DNA of 64,000 nucleotides from the NCBI RefSeq assembly GCF_018398315.1, contig NZ_JAHBRW010000003.1, positions 1 to 64,000 on the forward strand. The letters are read 5' to 3'. Made by a program: the position numbers and the translations under genes. The notes beneath the pieces are model-generated. The model was not told the DNA's origin, searched no databases, and saw nothing but the letters and a program-made list of their open reading frames with translations. Origin of the DNA: Chelatococcus sp. YT9. Its GTDB lineage: Bacteria > Pseudomonadota > Alphaproteobacteria > Rhizobiales > Beijerinckiaceae. This document shows, piece after piece, positions 8,359-16,457 of the stretch. How positions within the stretch are numbered: position 1 is the first letter of the stretch; the number at the start of each line of letters is the position of its first letter.

Positions 8359-9183
8359 CTATTTGCGCAGCACACTCCATATCTCGCCGATCTGCTCCAC
8401 ACGGTCTTCTGCGTGCAGCTTCTCGAGATGGGCCAGGACGTTGCGCTCGGCCGCCCGCCGCAGCCAGGGATCCGTCTTGGAGTAAAGCCGATCCATCAGA
8501 TCCCAGGCGTTGGACGGCCCTGAGCGCAACGCTTCGTAGATCGCCTCCTCCCGTTCGATCCGGCGATTGAGAAGGTCCGCGACATAGGGCGCCGGATCCG
8601 GCAGCGGCGGGCCATGGCCCGGGAGGTAAAGACGATCGTTCCGCGAGAGCATCAGGCGAAGGCTTGCGCAATAGGTGGCCATGTTGCCGTCGGGTGGAGA
8701 GACGATGCTGCTCGACCACGACATCACGTGATCCGCGCTGAAAACGATTCCGTCCCGAGCTACGAAGCACAGATGGTCGCTCGCGTGGCCCGGCGTGTGA
8801 AGCGCGACCATTCCGGCCACGACGTCGCGATCCTGGACGAGAACATCCGGCTCGAAGGCCGGATCGGCCACCCGATGGAAGGCGAAGGTCGGTGCTCCCG
8901 TTTTGGCCTTGAGGGAGGAGGTGGCACCCAGATGGTCTGAATGCGTGTGGCTGAGGAGAATGGCGCAGACCTTGCCGCCCGTCGCCGTGATGATGTCGTC
9001 GAGGTGACCGGCGTCCTCCGGTCCGGGGTCGAGCACGATGACGCCCTCATCCGCCTCGATGAGGTAGGTATTCGTGCCGTGATAGGTCATGAGGCTCGGA
9101 TTGTTCGCGACGATGCGCCTGATACCCGGCAGAACGGGCAAGGCTACGCCTCGTTGTGGCTCCGGCTCCTCGAGAAATGCCAA
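8359..9183 (-). CDS. Metallo-beta-lactamase-fold hydrolase (LACTB2-like)
   Basis: 274-residue MBL-fold hydrolase. The zinc ligands are all present: HTHSDH near residue 78-83, the later His in HTPGHASDH near 130, the Asp of SADH near 148 and the His of LPGHGPPL near 190. A C-terminal winged-helix-like region of about 70 residues follows, as in LACTB2/RNase-type and glyoxalase-II-like members. The start is a TTG with GGAGGG about nine bases upstream. Precise substrate is not predictable; thioester hydrolysis or RNA cleavage are both known in relatives. Position next to etfB suggests but does not prove a metabolic role. Confidence 0.85.
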   Translation of the reverse strand: MAFLEEPEPQRGVALPVLPGIRRIVANNPSLMTYHGTNTYLIEADEGVIVLDPGPEDAGHLDDIITATGGKVCAILLSHTHSDHLGATSSLKAKTGAPTFAFHRVADPAFEPDVLVQDRDVVAGMVALHTPGHASDHLCFVARDGIVFSADHVMSWSSSIVSPPDGNMATYCASLRLMLSRNDRLYLPGHGPPLPDPAPYVADLLNRRIEREEAIYEALRSGPSNAWDLMDRLYSKTDPWLRRAAERNVLAHLEKLHAEDRVEQIGEIWSVLRK

Positions 9184-9366
9184 TCTTCAGTCCCTCCGGG
9201 GCATATCCAGGGCTCCAGCCCGACGCGAAACGCTCCGAGCCGCCGGCGTCTGGGCGCGTTGAAATCACGCGGCGGGGAGAACCTGCCGACCATGGCGATG
9301 AGGCTGGCCCGACAGATCGGTCGAGGCAAACAATAGTTCAGGGTGGGTCAATTCAACGGGGTTAGG
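9184..9366. other. Intergenic gap at the end of the catabolic minus arm
   Basis: A gap of about 180 bases between the racemase-like gene and the MBL hydrolase, both minus strand. It should contain the end of the long upstream transcript and the hydrolase promoter. No strong hairpin with a T-run was seen. Confidence 0.3.
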
Positions 9367-10116
9367 TCATTGTCGGTACGTCCATGCGCGGCCGGGCCGC
9401 AAATCCGTCGTGCGCCAGAGATCTGCCATCATCATCGCTTGTCGCCAGGCGACCGCGAACACGTCGAGTACTGGCGCGCCGGCAACGCTGGAAAGGCCCG
9501 CACCGGTGATAAGTCGGGCCAGTACCCCTTCGGCCGGGACGATTACGTCGGCACCCTTCGCGACAAGGCGTTCCGCAGTGGCGCGGAAATTGGCGACGAT
9601 GGCCTGCGGATTGCCGTAGGCGCTCGCCAGTTCGAACTCGTCCACCGGCGGCTCCAGCGACGCGACTTCGATGACGCGGCTTGCAAGCGCATGTTTTTCG
9701 ACAGAGCTCCGCGCCATCCACTGCACGTTTGGCGCATTGGAAATCAGCCCCGCAAAGCGTCCCAACGAGCATGAGGTGGTCAGCGCCGCCTCGGTCATCG
9801 AAACGACCGGAATATCGACGGCGGTGCGCGCCTCGCGCAGAAAAGGTTCGCTGAACGAGCCGATGACGAAGGCATCGAAGCCCTGGCGCTCGGCCTCGAC
9901 GGCCAGATCGACGATTTGGGACAGCGCGCGGTGATAGGTCGCGGAATTACCAAGGGCTTCGGTCGGCGATTTTCCGCCATACGTCCCGGATGCGAGGCCG
10001 TTGACCGTCACGGTTACATCCATCGGCAAGACGTTTGCGGCATGCTGACTAATGGCCGCCCGATAGGCGGAGATATGGTCGAGTTCGTTGACTGACTGAT
10101 GCCAGATGCGTGTCAT
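9367..10116 (-). CDS. Asp/Glu/hydantoin racemase-family protein lacking both catalytic Cys
   Basis: 249-residue member of the Asp/Glu/hydantoin racemase superfamily, two Rossmann-like halves. In true racemases each half supplies a catalytic cysteine. Here the first site reads IGSFSEP (near residue 88) and the second VPAEGVLA (near 190), so neither position carries Cys; the only Cys, in TTSCSLG near 118, is elsewhere. The protein is therefore unlikely to be a two-base cysteine racemase, and may be a decarboxylase- or isomerase-like relative. It is the last gene of the long minus-strand cluster and overlaps the MmgE/PrpD gene by four bases (ATGA). Confidence 0.75.
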   Translation of the reverse strand: MTRIWHQSVNELDHISAYRAAISQHAANVLPMDVTVTVNGLASGTYGGKSPTEALGNSATYHRALSQIVDLAVEAERQGFDAFVIGSFSEPFLREARTAVDIPVVSMTEAALTTSCSLGRFAGLISNAPNVQWMARSSVEKHALASRVIEVASLEPPVDEFELASAYGNPQAIVANFRATAERLVAKGADVIVPAEGVLARLITGAGLSSVAGAPVLDVFAVAWRQAMMMADLWRTTDLRPGRAWTYRQ

Positions 10117-11495
10117 GCAGTGTCCCTTTTGAGAGCCGGCGCGGTCGACAGGTCCAGGTCGCGCAGTGAGGCCAGCGTGGTGAGATCACGCAGTTGCGCC
10201 CATAGACGAGGGGCTGCATCCGCTCCCAGTGCCAGTGTCACGCAGGCGGTGAATTTTTCCATGAGTTCCGCATCGCTCAACGGCCTCTGCCAGCTACCCC
10301 GCGCATGGCTGACGGGTGGGCTGGACACGGTGTCGCCCGTGACCGTGGTCACCGCGACCTGGTCGAATGGCGCAAAAGTCTCGTCCCCCGCCATGCGTTC
10401 GTCGGTCGTCGTGATCGACACTTTTTCGAACTGCGACTGGACGTCGGCACGCTGGACGAAGGCGTCCGTCAGTTGATCCAGCCCGACCATCCGTGCCACC
10501 AGCGCCGAGGCCATGGCAAACTCCATGCTGAACTTTGCCTCCAGCCCGGTCCGCGGGCGGGCATTGCGCAACATGCCGTGCTGTGTGGAGCCGGTTCTAA
10601 CCTGGATAAGGGCGACCTGATCCGGCGTCAGTGCCCGATCTTCGACGAGGCCCAGCATGGCATCGATGGATCGGTGGGTGGCATAACAGGTCGGGTATCG
10701 CTTGATGTTGACGCCGTTGCGCTCCAGCCGCCAGGGGCGGCCTGCATCGAGCGGCTGATGGAGCAGGGGCGCGCCGGAAGGCGAGTGGGCCTTCAGAAAC
10801 CCGGACCGATGCTCGATCGTGTCAGGCGAGGCGGTAAAGCCGTCGCGGGCCAGCCGAGCCGACATGATGCCGGACTGTGCGGCGCGACCGACATGCAGCG
10901 ATTTCGTCATGCTGCCAAAATTCGAGACAAGGCCCGATGCCAGCGATGCCGCGAGCGCCAGGGCGTGCGTGGTCTGCTCCGCATCGAGCCGATAGAGCCG
11001 GGAGGCCGCAGCGGCGGCGGCGATCGTGCCCATCACCGCTGTCGGGTGAAAGCCTCTGTCGTGCAACTGGCCGGTTTCGAGCGCCTGCAACTGGGCCCAG
11101 ACTTCGTAGCCGGCGGCATAGGCGGCAAGCGCCTCTCGCCCGCTTGCCCCTTCGGTCTGTCCCACGGCGAGAATGGCCGGGGTCAGCGCCGCGCTCGGAT
11201 GCCCGGACAAGGCGACGTCGTCGTAGTCGAGGACATGGGCGGCGGTGCCGTTGACGAGCGCCGCATCCGCTGCCGAAAGCCTGCCGCCCGTCACCGCCTC
11301 GGTGGCAAAGTTGTTGCCCGTCGCCGCGGCCACGGTCGCGGCGACCAGTTTCGGCGCCGGTTCTCCGGCGCCGGCAAGCATCGTGCCGATACAGTCCAGC
11401 ATGCCGATATTGGCCGCTTCCAGTGCCAGTGCCGGAATCTCCTCGAAGCGGAGCCGGGAGACGAACTGGCCAAGCCCGCGTGTAACCTCGGTCAT
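10113..11495 (-). CDS. MmgE/PrpD family protein (copy 1)
   Basis: 460-residue MmgE/PrpD-fold protein; characterised members include 2-methylcitrate dehydratase, cis-aconitate decarboxylase and iminodisuccinate epimerase. Family hallmarks are the alpha-helical N-terminal domain with NGTAAHVLDYDDVALSGHPS near residues 80-100, the GxMTKSLHVGRAAQ stretch near 200 and the conserved KRYPTCYATHRSIDAM segment near 265. These residues line the active site in structures. It is one of two copies in the operon; they differ widely in sequence, so they are not a recent duplication. It sits twelve bases after the acyl-CoA dehydrogenase. Substrate unknown, probably a small polycarboxylate or its CoA-free product. 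Confidence 0.88.
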   Translation of the reverse strand: MTEVTRGLGQFVSRLRFEEIPALALEAANIGMLDCIGTMLAGAGEPAPKLVAATVAAATGNNFATEAVTGGRLSAADAALVNGTAAHVLDYDDVALSGHPSAALTPAILAVGQTEGASGREALAAYAAGYEVWAQLQALETGQLHDRGFHPTAVMGTIAAAAAASRLYRLDAEQTTHALALAASLASGLVSNFGSMTKSLHVGRAAQSGIMSARLARDGFTASPDTIEHRSGFLKAHSPSGAPLLHQPLDAGRPWRLERNGVNIKRYPTCYATHRSIDAMLGLVEDRALTPDQVALIQVRTGSTQHGMLRNARPRTGLEAKFSMEFAMASALVARMVGLDQLTDAFVQRADVQSQFEKVSITTTDERMAGDETFAPFDQVAVTTVTGDTVSSPPVSHARGSWQRPLSDAELMEKFTACVTLALGADAAPRLWAQLRDLTTLASLRDLDLSTAPALKRDTA

Positions 11496-11507
11496 GAATT
11501 GCCCAGC

Positions 11508-12701
11508 TCAATAGGATCGCGGCAGGCCGAGCACATGCTGCGCCACATAGGCCAGCACCATGTTCGTGGATATCGGCGCCGTCTGGTAAAGGCGCACCTC
11601 ACGCCATTTGCGCTCGATGTCGTATTCCTGCGCGTAGCCGAATCCGCCGAAGGTCTGGAGGGTCGTATCGGCGGCCTTCCATGTGGCTTCCGACGCCAGC
11701 ATCTTGGCGATGTTTGCTTCCGGCCCGCAGGGCAGGTGCGCATCGAACATGGCGGCGGCCTTGCGGCACATCATGTCGGCCGCCTCCAGTTCCGCATGGG
11801 CGCGGGCGAGCGGGAACTGGATGCCCTGATTCTGGCCGATCGGCTTTCCGAACACGACGCGCTGTCCTGCATATTCGACGCCGCGCTTCAGGAGCCAGCG
11901 ACCATCGCCGACGCATTCGGATGCGACCAGGATCCGCTCCGCGTTCATGCCATCGAGGATATAGCGGAAGCCCTTGCCCTCCTCGCCGATCAGGTTCTCG
12001 GCAGGTACGACGAGATCATTGATGAAGACCTCGGTGGTGTTGTGGTTGATCAGCGCCTTGATCGGCCGGATGTCGATGCCTTTGCCGCATGCTTCGCGCA
12101 GGTCGACGAGGAAGACCGACAGCCCGTCCGTGCGTTTCGTGACCTCCTCGGCTGGTGTGGTGCGCGCAAGAAGCAGCATCAGGTCGGAATGCAGCGCCCG
12201 CGATGTCCAGACCTTCTGGCCGTTGATGATGTAGTGGTCGCCATTGCGCACGGCGCGCGTCTTCAACTGGGTCGTGTCGGAGCCGGTGTTCGGTTCCGTG
12301 ACGCCGAATGCCTGCAGGCGAAGCCGCCCGGCGGCGATCTCCGGCAGATATTTGCGCTTCTGCGCAGGGCTGCCGTGGCGCAGAACAGTGCCCATGATAT
12401 ACATCTGAGCATGGGCGGGGCTGGCGACGCAGCCGCTGGCATTGATCTCCTCGAGGATGACGGCTGCCGCCCGCAGCGGCAGGCCCGACCCGCCATAGTC
12501 CTCCGGCACGAGTGCGGCCAGATAGCCCGCCTCCGTCAATGCGGTGACGAACGCGGTCGGGTAGCCGCGTTCGTCGTCCAGATTGCGCCAGTAGGCGCCG
12601 TCGAACTTCTCGCAGACTTTGCGCACGCCTTCGCGCAGTTCGGGATAGTCCTCGCCTATGGCGATCGAAACGCTCTCCGGCGCCGGGCTGGAATCATGCA
12701 T
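11508..12701 (-). CDS. Acyl-CoA dehydrogenase
   Basis: 397-residue acyl-CoA dehydrogenase. The order is standard: helical N domain, FAD-binding FGVTEPNTGSDTTQLKTRA near 135, beta domain with VWTSRA, and C domain ending in LYQTAPISTNM...HVLGLPRSY. The residue where MCAD has its Glu base is not Glu; the likely base is the Glu in GMNAERI near 245, as in isovaleryl-CoA-type enzymes. The ATG at 12701 lies inside the end of the HMG-CoA-lyase-like gene (eight-base overlap), so translation is coupled. Electrons would go to ETF. The acyl substrate is probably short or branched but cannot be fixed. Confidence 0.93.
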   Translation of the reverse strand: MHDSSPAPESVSIAIGEDYPELREGVRKVCEKFDGAYWRNLDDERGYPTAFVTALTEAGYLAALVPEDYGGSGLPLRAAAVILEEINASGCVASPAHAQMYIMGTVLRHGSPAQKRKYLPEIAAGRLRLQAFGVTEPNTGSDTTQLKTRAVRNGDHYIINGQKVWTSRALHSDLMLLLARTTPAEEVTKRTDGLSVFLVDLREACGKGIDIRPIKALINHNTTEVFINDLVVPAENLIGEEGKGFRYILDGMNAERILVASECVGDGRWLLKRGVEYAGQRVVFGKPIGQNQGIQFPLARAHAELEAADMMCRKAAAMFDAHLPCGPEANIAKMLASEATWKAADTTLQTFGGFGYAQEYDIERKWREVRLYQTAPISTNMVLAYVAQHVLGLPRSY

Positions 12702-13632
12702 GCGCTTGGCTCGTCTTTCCCGAATAGGTTTTCGGAAGGCCGGCGCGGGCGATGGCACCGGAAAAGCGTTCGCCTGGCAGCCAGTCCTCGACCCGCCCGC
12801 GCAGGGCGATGAGCTTTCCGATATCGATACCGGTGTCGAAGCCCAGCTGTTCGAGAAGAAACGCTGTGTCCTCGGTATTGATGTTGCCGGTCGCGCCGGG
12901 CGCGAATGGGCAGCCGCCCAGCCCGCCGAGCGAGGAATCGAACGCCCGGACGCCGACTTCGAGGGCTGCCGTAACATTGGCGAGGCCGAGACCGCGCGTA
13001 TCGTGGAAATGACAGGAGACCGGCAGCGGTGAAACGGCTGCGATGACTTGGGCCATGATGCGGCGCACGGCACCGGGATCGCCATAGCCGACCGTATCGG
13101 CAATCACGATCTCGTCGGCGCCCATCTGCGCATAGCGCGCCGCGATCTCCACGACCCGCTTTTCCGCCACCGCGCCCGAAATGGAACAGCCGAAAGCCGT
13201 CGCCACACACCCTCCGAGGTCGATCCGGGGGCCGTCTCGCAGATTGCGCTCGGCCACGATCCGCTCGAACTCGGCGAGCGATTCGTCGGTGCTGCGGCGT
13301 ACATTCGCCTGATTATGCGCCTCGCTGGCCGAGAGCACGAAATTGACGAGCGGCAGGCCGCTTGCGAAGGCGTCGCGGGCGCCGCGCAAATTCGGAACCA
13401 GCGCCGCCGCTCGGAACGTGCCGATGGCCAACGCACCACGGGCCACCTCGCCGGCATCGGCAAATTGCGGCACGACCTTGGCCGGAACGAAGGAGGTGAC
13501 CTCGATCTCCCGCATTCCGGCCTCGGCAGCCAATCTGCACCAGTCGAGCTTTCGCCCGGTGGACAGGATGTCATGGGCCATCTGCAGGCCGTCGCGCGGG
13601 CCGACTTCGCGTATATGGACCTGGTCACGCAT
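12694..13632 (-). CDS. Hydroxymethylglutaryl-CoA lyase-like enzyme
   Basis: 312-residue DRE-TIM metallolyase of the HMG-CoA lyase type, which cleaves 3-hydroxy-3-methylglutaryl-CoA (or a related 3-hydroxy-3-alkyl acyl-CoA) to acetyl-CoA and an acid. Seen motifs: VGPRDGLQ at residues 9-16 with the catalytic Arg-Asp, GCSISG near 150, metal-binding CHFHDTRG near 208, and the loop GLGGCPFAPGATGN near 240 with the catalytic Cys. Length matches the family. It overlaps both neighbours by eight bases. With the adjacent acyl-CoA dehydrogenase it forms a leucine-degradation-like step, but no methylcrotonyl-CoA carboxylase is present, so a different branched acyl-CoA is likely. Confidence 0.9.
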   Translation of the reverse strand: MRDQVHIREVGPRDGLQMAHDILSTGRKLDWCRLAAEAGMREIEVTSFVPAKVVPQFADAGEVARGALAIGTFRAAALVPNLRGARDAFASGLPLVNFVLSASEAHNQANVRRSTDESLAEFERIVAERNLRDGPRIDLGGCVATAFGCSISGAVAEKRVVEIAARYAQMGADEIVIADTVGYGDPGAVRRIMAQVIAAVSPLPVSCHFHDTRGLGLANVTAALEVGVRAFDSSLGGLGGCPFAPGATGNINTEDTAFLLEQLGFDTGIDIGKLIALRGRVEDWLPGERFSGAIARAGLPKTYSGKTSQAHA

Positions 13633-15028
13633 GGGCTCGTCGTCCTTCCGTCTGCAATGCCGCGCGGATCGCATCGAATATGTCGGCAACCGGCATCGGT
13701 CTCTCGCCCGCCGCAGCGCCCAGTATCCGGGCCGCGAGATCTCCGGCCGCATCGGCTTGCAGGCCCGCACGCGAAAACCGCTCCCTGAACACCTCCACGG
13801 CGCGCGCTTCGTTCTGGAAGAGCAGTGTCTCGGGCGCCTCTTTCGCATCCGCCGTGACAATGGACCCGTCCTTGAGCGTGACGGTGACGGTCGAATCGAG
13901 TGCGCCGCGTTCGTCGTCGGGCACGATGGTCGTCTTCGCGACGAGCGCGTTCAGAAGCGGATCCGAGCGGCCGGTCGTGCCCATCTCGTAGGTCAGGTCG
14001 CCATGTATCAGCATGGCGGCGACGGCAAAGGCCGTGCTGGCCTGCGTCTGCACGATCCGTTCGAACGGCCCCTTGAAGGCCGTGCCGGGATACTCGCTGT
14101 AGGGGCGCCAGAGGGTGACACGGATCGAGCAGATGCGCGCGGGCTCGATGCCATGCGCGCGTGCGGCACGCGCCGCCATCACGGCCGGCATGTTGTCGCC
14201 CAGCGTCGCGAAGGGTTTTGCCATGATTTGCAGCATGATCGACGGGTCGGGATCGGTCTTCCAGGCGTCCGGCGGAGCGTCCATGCCGGCAAGCGCCATG
14301 AGGAAGCCACGCCGGCCGCAGAGCGCATCCGGCGCGCCGACCACGCCCTGTTGCGCCATCAGCGCGGCGAGCAACCCGCCCTGCGCCGCGCGACCGTTCT
14401 GGATGCGCCATTCGTCCGAGCCGCAGCGCACCGGCTCCAGCGTGCCGCCGGTGGTGGAGGCGGCAATCGCGACAGCGGATGCCGCCTCGTCAGCGCCGAG
14501 ACCCAGCGCGGCAGCGCCTGCCGCCGCCGCGCCGATCGTCCCGAATGTCGGGCTGGTGCGCATGCCGCGCGCAATCAATCGGCGCGAGACGATCTCGTCC
14601 ACACCGAGCCAGTTCATCACCGCATAGCCGGCGACCAGTGCCCGAAGCGCCTGCGCGACCGAGCCGCCCGACGCTTCCACGAGCGCGATGGCGACCGGGG
14701 GCACCAGCGAGCCGGGATGCGACCACGAGACGTGATCGGTATCGTCCTGGAAATGCGCGTGCACCGCGATGCCGTTCGCGAACGCCGCATCGGCTGGGCT
14801 GGCACGGGTTCCGTCCGCCCAGATGCTGGAAACGCCCTGGGACGTGGGCAAGATGACCCGGCGTGCGGCTTTCGCCGTCGTTTCCTCGCGCGCGACGACC
14901 GCAAGTCCAAGCGCGTCGATGAGGCAGATAGCAGCCTTGGTGGCGACATCGTTTCGAAGCGGCCGGGTCGCGGCCTGCGCCAGATACTGGCCGAGCCTTT
15001 GTGTGGACGTGAAGGTGCCGGTCGTCAT
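13625..15028 (-). CDS. MmgE/PrpD family protein (copy 2)
   Basis: 467-residue MmgE/PrpD-fold protein with the hallmark NGIAVHAHFQDDTDHVSWSHPG segment near residue 85 (copy 1 has the simpler DYDD version) and RIQNGRAAQGG near 220. It lacks the KRYPTCYATH-type segment of copy 1; the corresponding part reads IMAKPFATLGDN. The ATG at 15028 overlaps the livF stop in TGATG, preferred over the GTG three bases earlier. The two MmgE/PrpD genes bracket the HMG-CoA-lyase-like and acyl-CoA dehydrogenase genes. Likely lyase or isomerase acting on a hydroxy polycarboxylate; substrate unknown. Confidence 0.87.
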   Translation of the reverse strand: MTTGTFTSTQRLGQYLAQAATRPLRNDVATKAAICLIDALGLAVVAREETTAKAARRVILPTSQGVSSIWADGTRASPADAAFANGIAVHAHFQDDTDHVSWSHPGSLVPPVAIALVEASGGSVAQALRALVAGYAVMNWLGVDEIVSRRLIARGMRTSPTFGTIGAAAAGAAALGLGADEAASAVAIAASTTGGTLEPVRCGSDEWRIQNGRAAQGGLLAALMAQQGVVGAPDALCGRRGFLMALAGMDAPPDAWKTDPDPSIMLQIMAKPFATLGDNMPAVMAARAARAHGIEPARICSIRVTLWRPYSEYPGTAFKGPFERIVQTQASTAFAVAAMLIHGDLTYEMGTTGRSDPLLNALVAKTTIVPDDERGALDSTVTVTLKDGSIVTADAKEAPETLLFQNEARAVEVFRERFSRAGLQADAAGDLAARILGAAAGERPMPVADIFDAIRAALQTEGRRAHA

Positions 15029-15720
15029 CACAGATATTCCTCGGAAAGCGCGACGTCCCGGATCTCCGCAACGGTGCCCTGGCGCCGCACGGCCCCGCCT
15101 CGCATGACGTAGCCGCGTGTCGCGAGCTTCAGCGCCGGACGCGCCATTTGTTCAGTCATCAGGATGGTGATGCCGCGCGCCTGCATCTGCCGGATGGCAT
15201 CGCTGATGCGGGCGATCCAGACCGGTGCGAGCCCGAGAAACGGCTCATCGAGCAGGAGGAGCTTTGGGAACGAACTCATGGCGCGGGCGAAGGCGACGAT
15301 CTGCTGCTGGCCGCCGGATAATTGTCCGGCCGGTTGCCCGGCGCGCTCCTTCAGCATGGGGAAGACTCCGGAGAGCCATTCCCAGGCTTCGGCCTGCCGG
15401 GCGCGGCCGCGGCCGATGGCGCCGGCCATGACATTGTCGTAGACCGACATGCTGGCGAAAACCCGACGGCCTTCGGGCGAATAGCCGATGCCAGCCAGAG
15501 CCCGCCGGTCGCACGAAAGCCTGCCGATATCCTGCCCGTCGAAGCGGATGCTGCCTTTCTGCGCGTCGGTGAGCCCGATCACCGCGTTGATGAGGCTGGA
15601 CTTGCCGGCTCCGTTGGCGCCCACGAGAAGCACGGTCTCGCCCTTGGCCACCTCGATCGAGACGCGCCGTAGCGCGACGATGCCGCCATAGCGCACGTCG
15701 AGACTGTCGACGGACAGCAT
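15028..15720 (-). CDS. Liv-type ABC transporter ATP-binding protein (system A, LivF)
   Basis: 230-residue LivF-type ATPase of a branched-chain-amino-acid-like (HAAT) importer. Walker A is GANGAGKSS near 36, the signature is LSGGQQQIVAFARAM near 134 and Walker B is LLLLDEPFLGLAP near 154. It pairs with the LivG-type subunit encoded directly upstream; the genes share one base at TGATG. System A is the first of three Liv transporters in the window. HAAT systems also import aromatic acids, dicarboxylates and amides, so the ligand here is more likely the substrate of the surrounding catabolic genes than leucine. Confidence 0.93.
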   Translation of the reverse strand: MLSVDSLDVRYGGIVALRRVSIEVAKGETVLLVGANGAGKSSLINAVIGLTDAQKGSIRFDGQDIGRLSCDRRALAGIGYSPEGRRVFASMSVYDNVMAGAIGRGRARQAEAWEWLSGVFPMLKERAGQPAGQLSGGQQQIVAFARAMSSFPKLLLLDEPFLGLAPVWIARISDAIRQMQARGITILMTEQMARPALKLATRGYVMRGGAVRRQGTVAEIRDVALSEEYL

Positions 15721-16457
15721 CACGCCTCCTCCTCTTCCTGCGCGCCGACATAGGCGTCGATGACGTCCTTGCGGCTCAGCACCTCCGCGGGCGGTCCCGA
15801 TGCGATCAGCCTCCCAGCATCGAGCACGAGGATGTTCGGACAAAGCCGCTTCACGAGATCCATGTCGTGCTCGACGATCATCACGCTGCATCCGAGATTG
15901 CCGCAGGCACGGCCGACGAAACTGTCGATACGCGTGCGCTCCCGGCCCTCCAGGCCGGCGGCCGGCTCATCCATCAGAAGCACGCGCGGCGAGGTGACAT
16001 AGGTCAACATCAGGCCGAGCATCTTCTGCAGGCCATAGGGCAGGCTGTCGCTTCGCTCGTCGAGGCGCTGCGACAGTTCGAACTCCTCCAGCATGTCGGC
16101 GATCGACGCCCAGGCGACCTGCCGGCTGCCGGCAAACCGCATGGCGCGGGAGATGTTTTCCCTGACCGAGGCCGTCTTGAACGTGTTGGTCTGCTGAAAC
16201 GTGCGCACCACGCCCGCACGCGCCATGCTGTGCATTTGGGCGCCGGTTACGTCCTGCCCTCCCAGCCGCACGCTGCCGGTGCTCGGCGGCAGCTTGCCGC
16301 AGACGATGTTGATCAGGGTCGTCTTGCCTGCTCCGTTCGGCCCGATGACGCCGAGGATCTCGCCGGGATCGAGCGAGAAACTGATCTCGTCGAAAACGAG
16401 CACGCCGCCGAACCGCTTGGAAATGCCGACGATTTCGAGTTTCGCCTTTTCGGTCAC
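15720..16457 (-). CDS. Liv-type ABC transporter ATP-binding protein (system A, LivG)
   Basis: 245-residue LivG-type ATPase. Walker A GPNGAGKTT near 37, signature LPYGLQKMLGL near 145 and Walker B VLLMDEPAAGLE near 160. The start is the GTG at 16457, which overlaps the livM stop as GTGA; no ATG in the region fits the family's usual N-terminus. The last residues are an acidic run (EEEEA). It acts at the inner face of the membrane with LivF, LivH and LivM of the same cluster. Confidence 0.92.
   Translation of the reverse strand: MTEKAKLEIVGISKRFGGVLVFDEISFSLDPGEILGVIGPNGAGKTTLINIVCGKLPPSTGSVRLGGQDVTGAQMHSMARAGVVRTFQQTNTFKTASVRENISRAMRFAGSRQVAWASIADMLEEFELSQRLDERSDSLPYGLQKMLGLMLTYVTSPRVLLMDEPAAGLEGRERTRIDSFVGRACGNLGCSVMIVEHDMDLVKRLCPNILVLDAGRLIASGPPAEVLSRKDVIDAYVGAQEEEEA

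Noticed and set aside
10305-12812. 835-codon plus-strand open frame
   Set aside because: It runs antisense to the MmgE/PrpD and acyl-CoA dehydrogenase genes, whose motifs are unmistakable; GC-rich third positions keep the opposite frame open.
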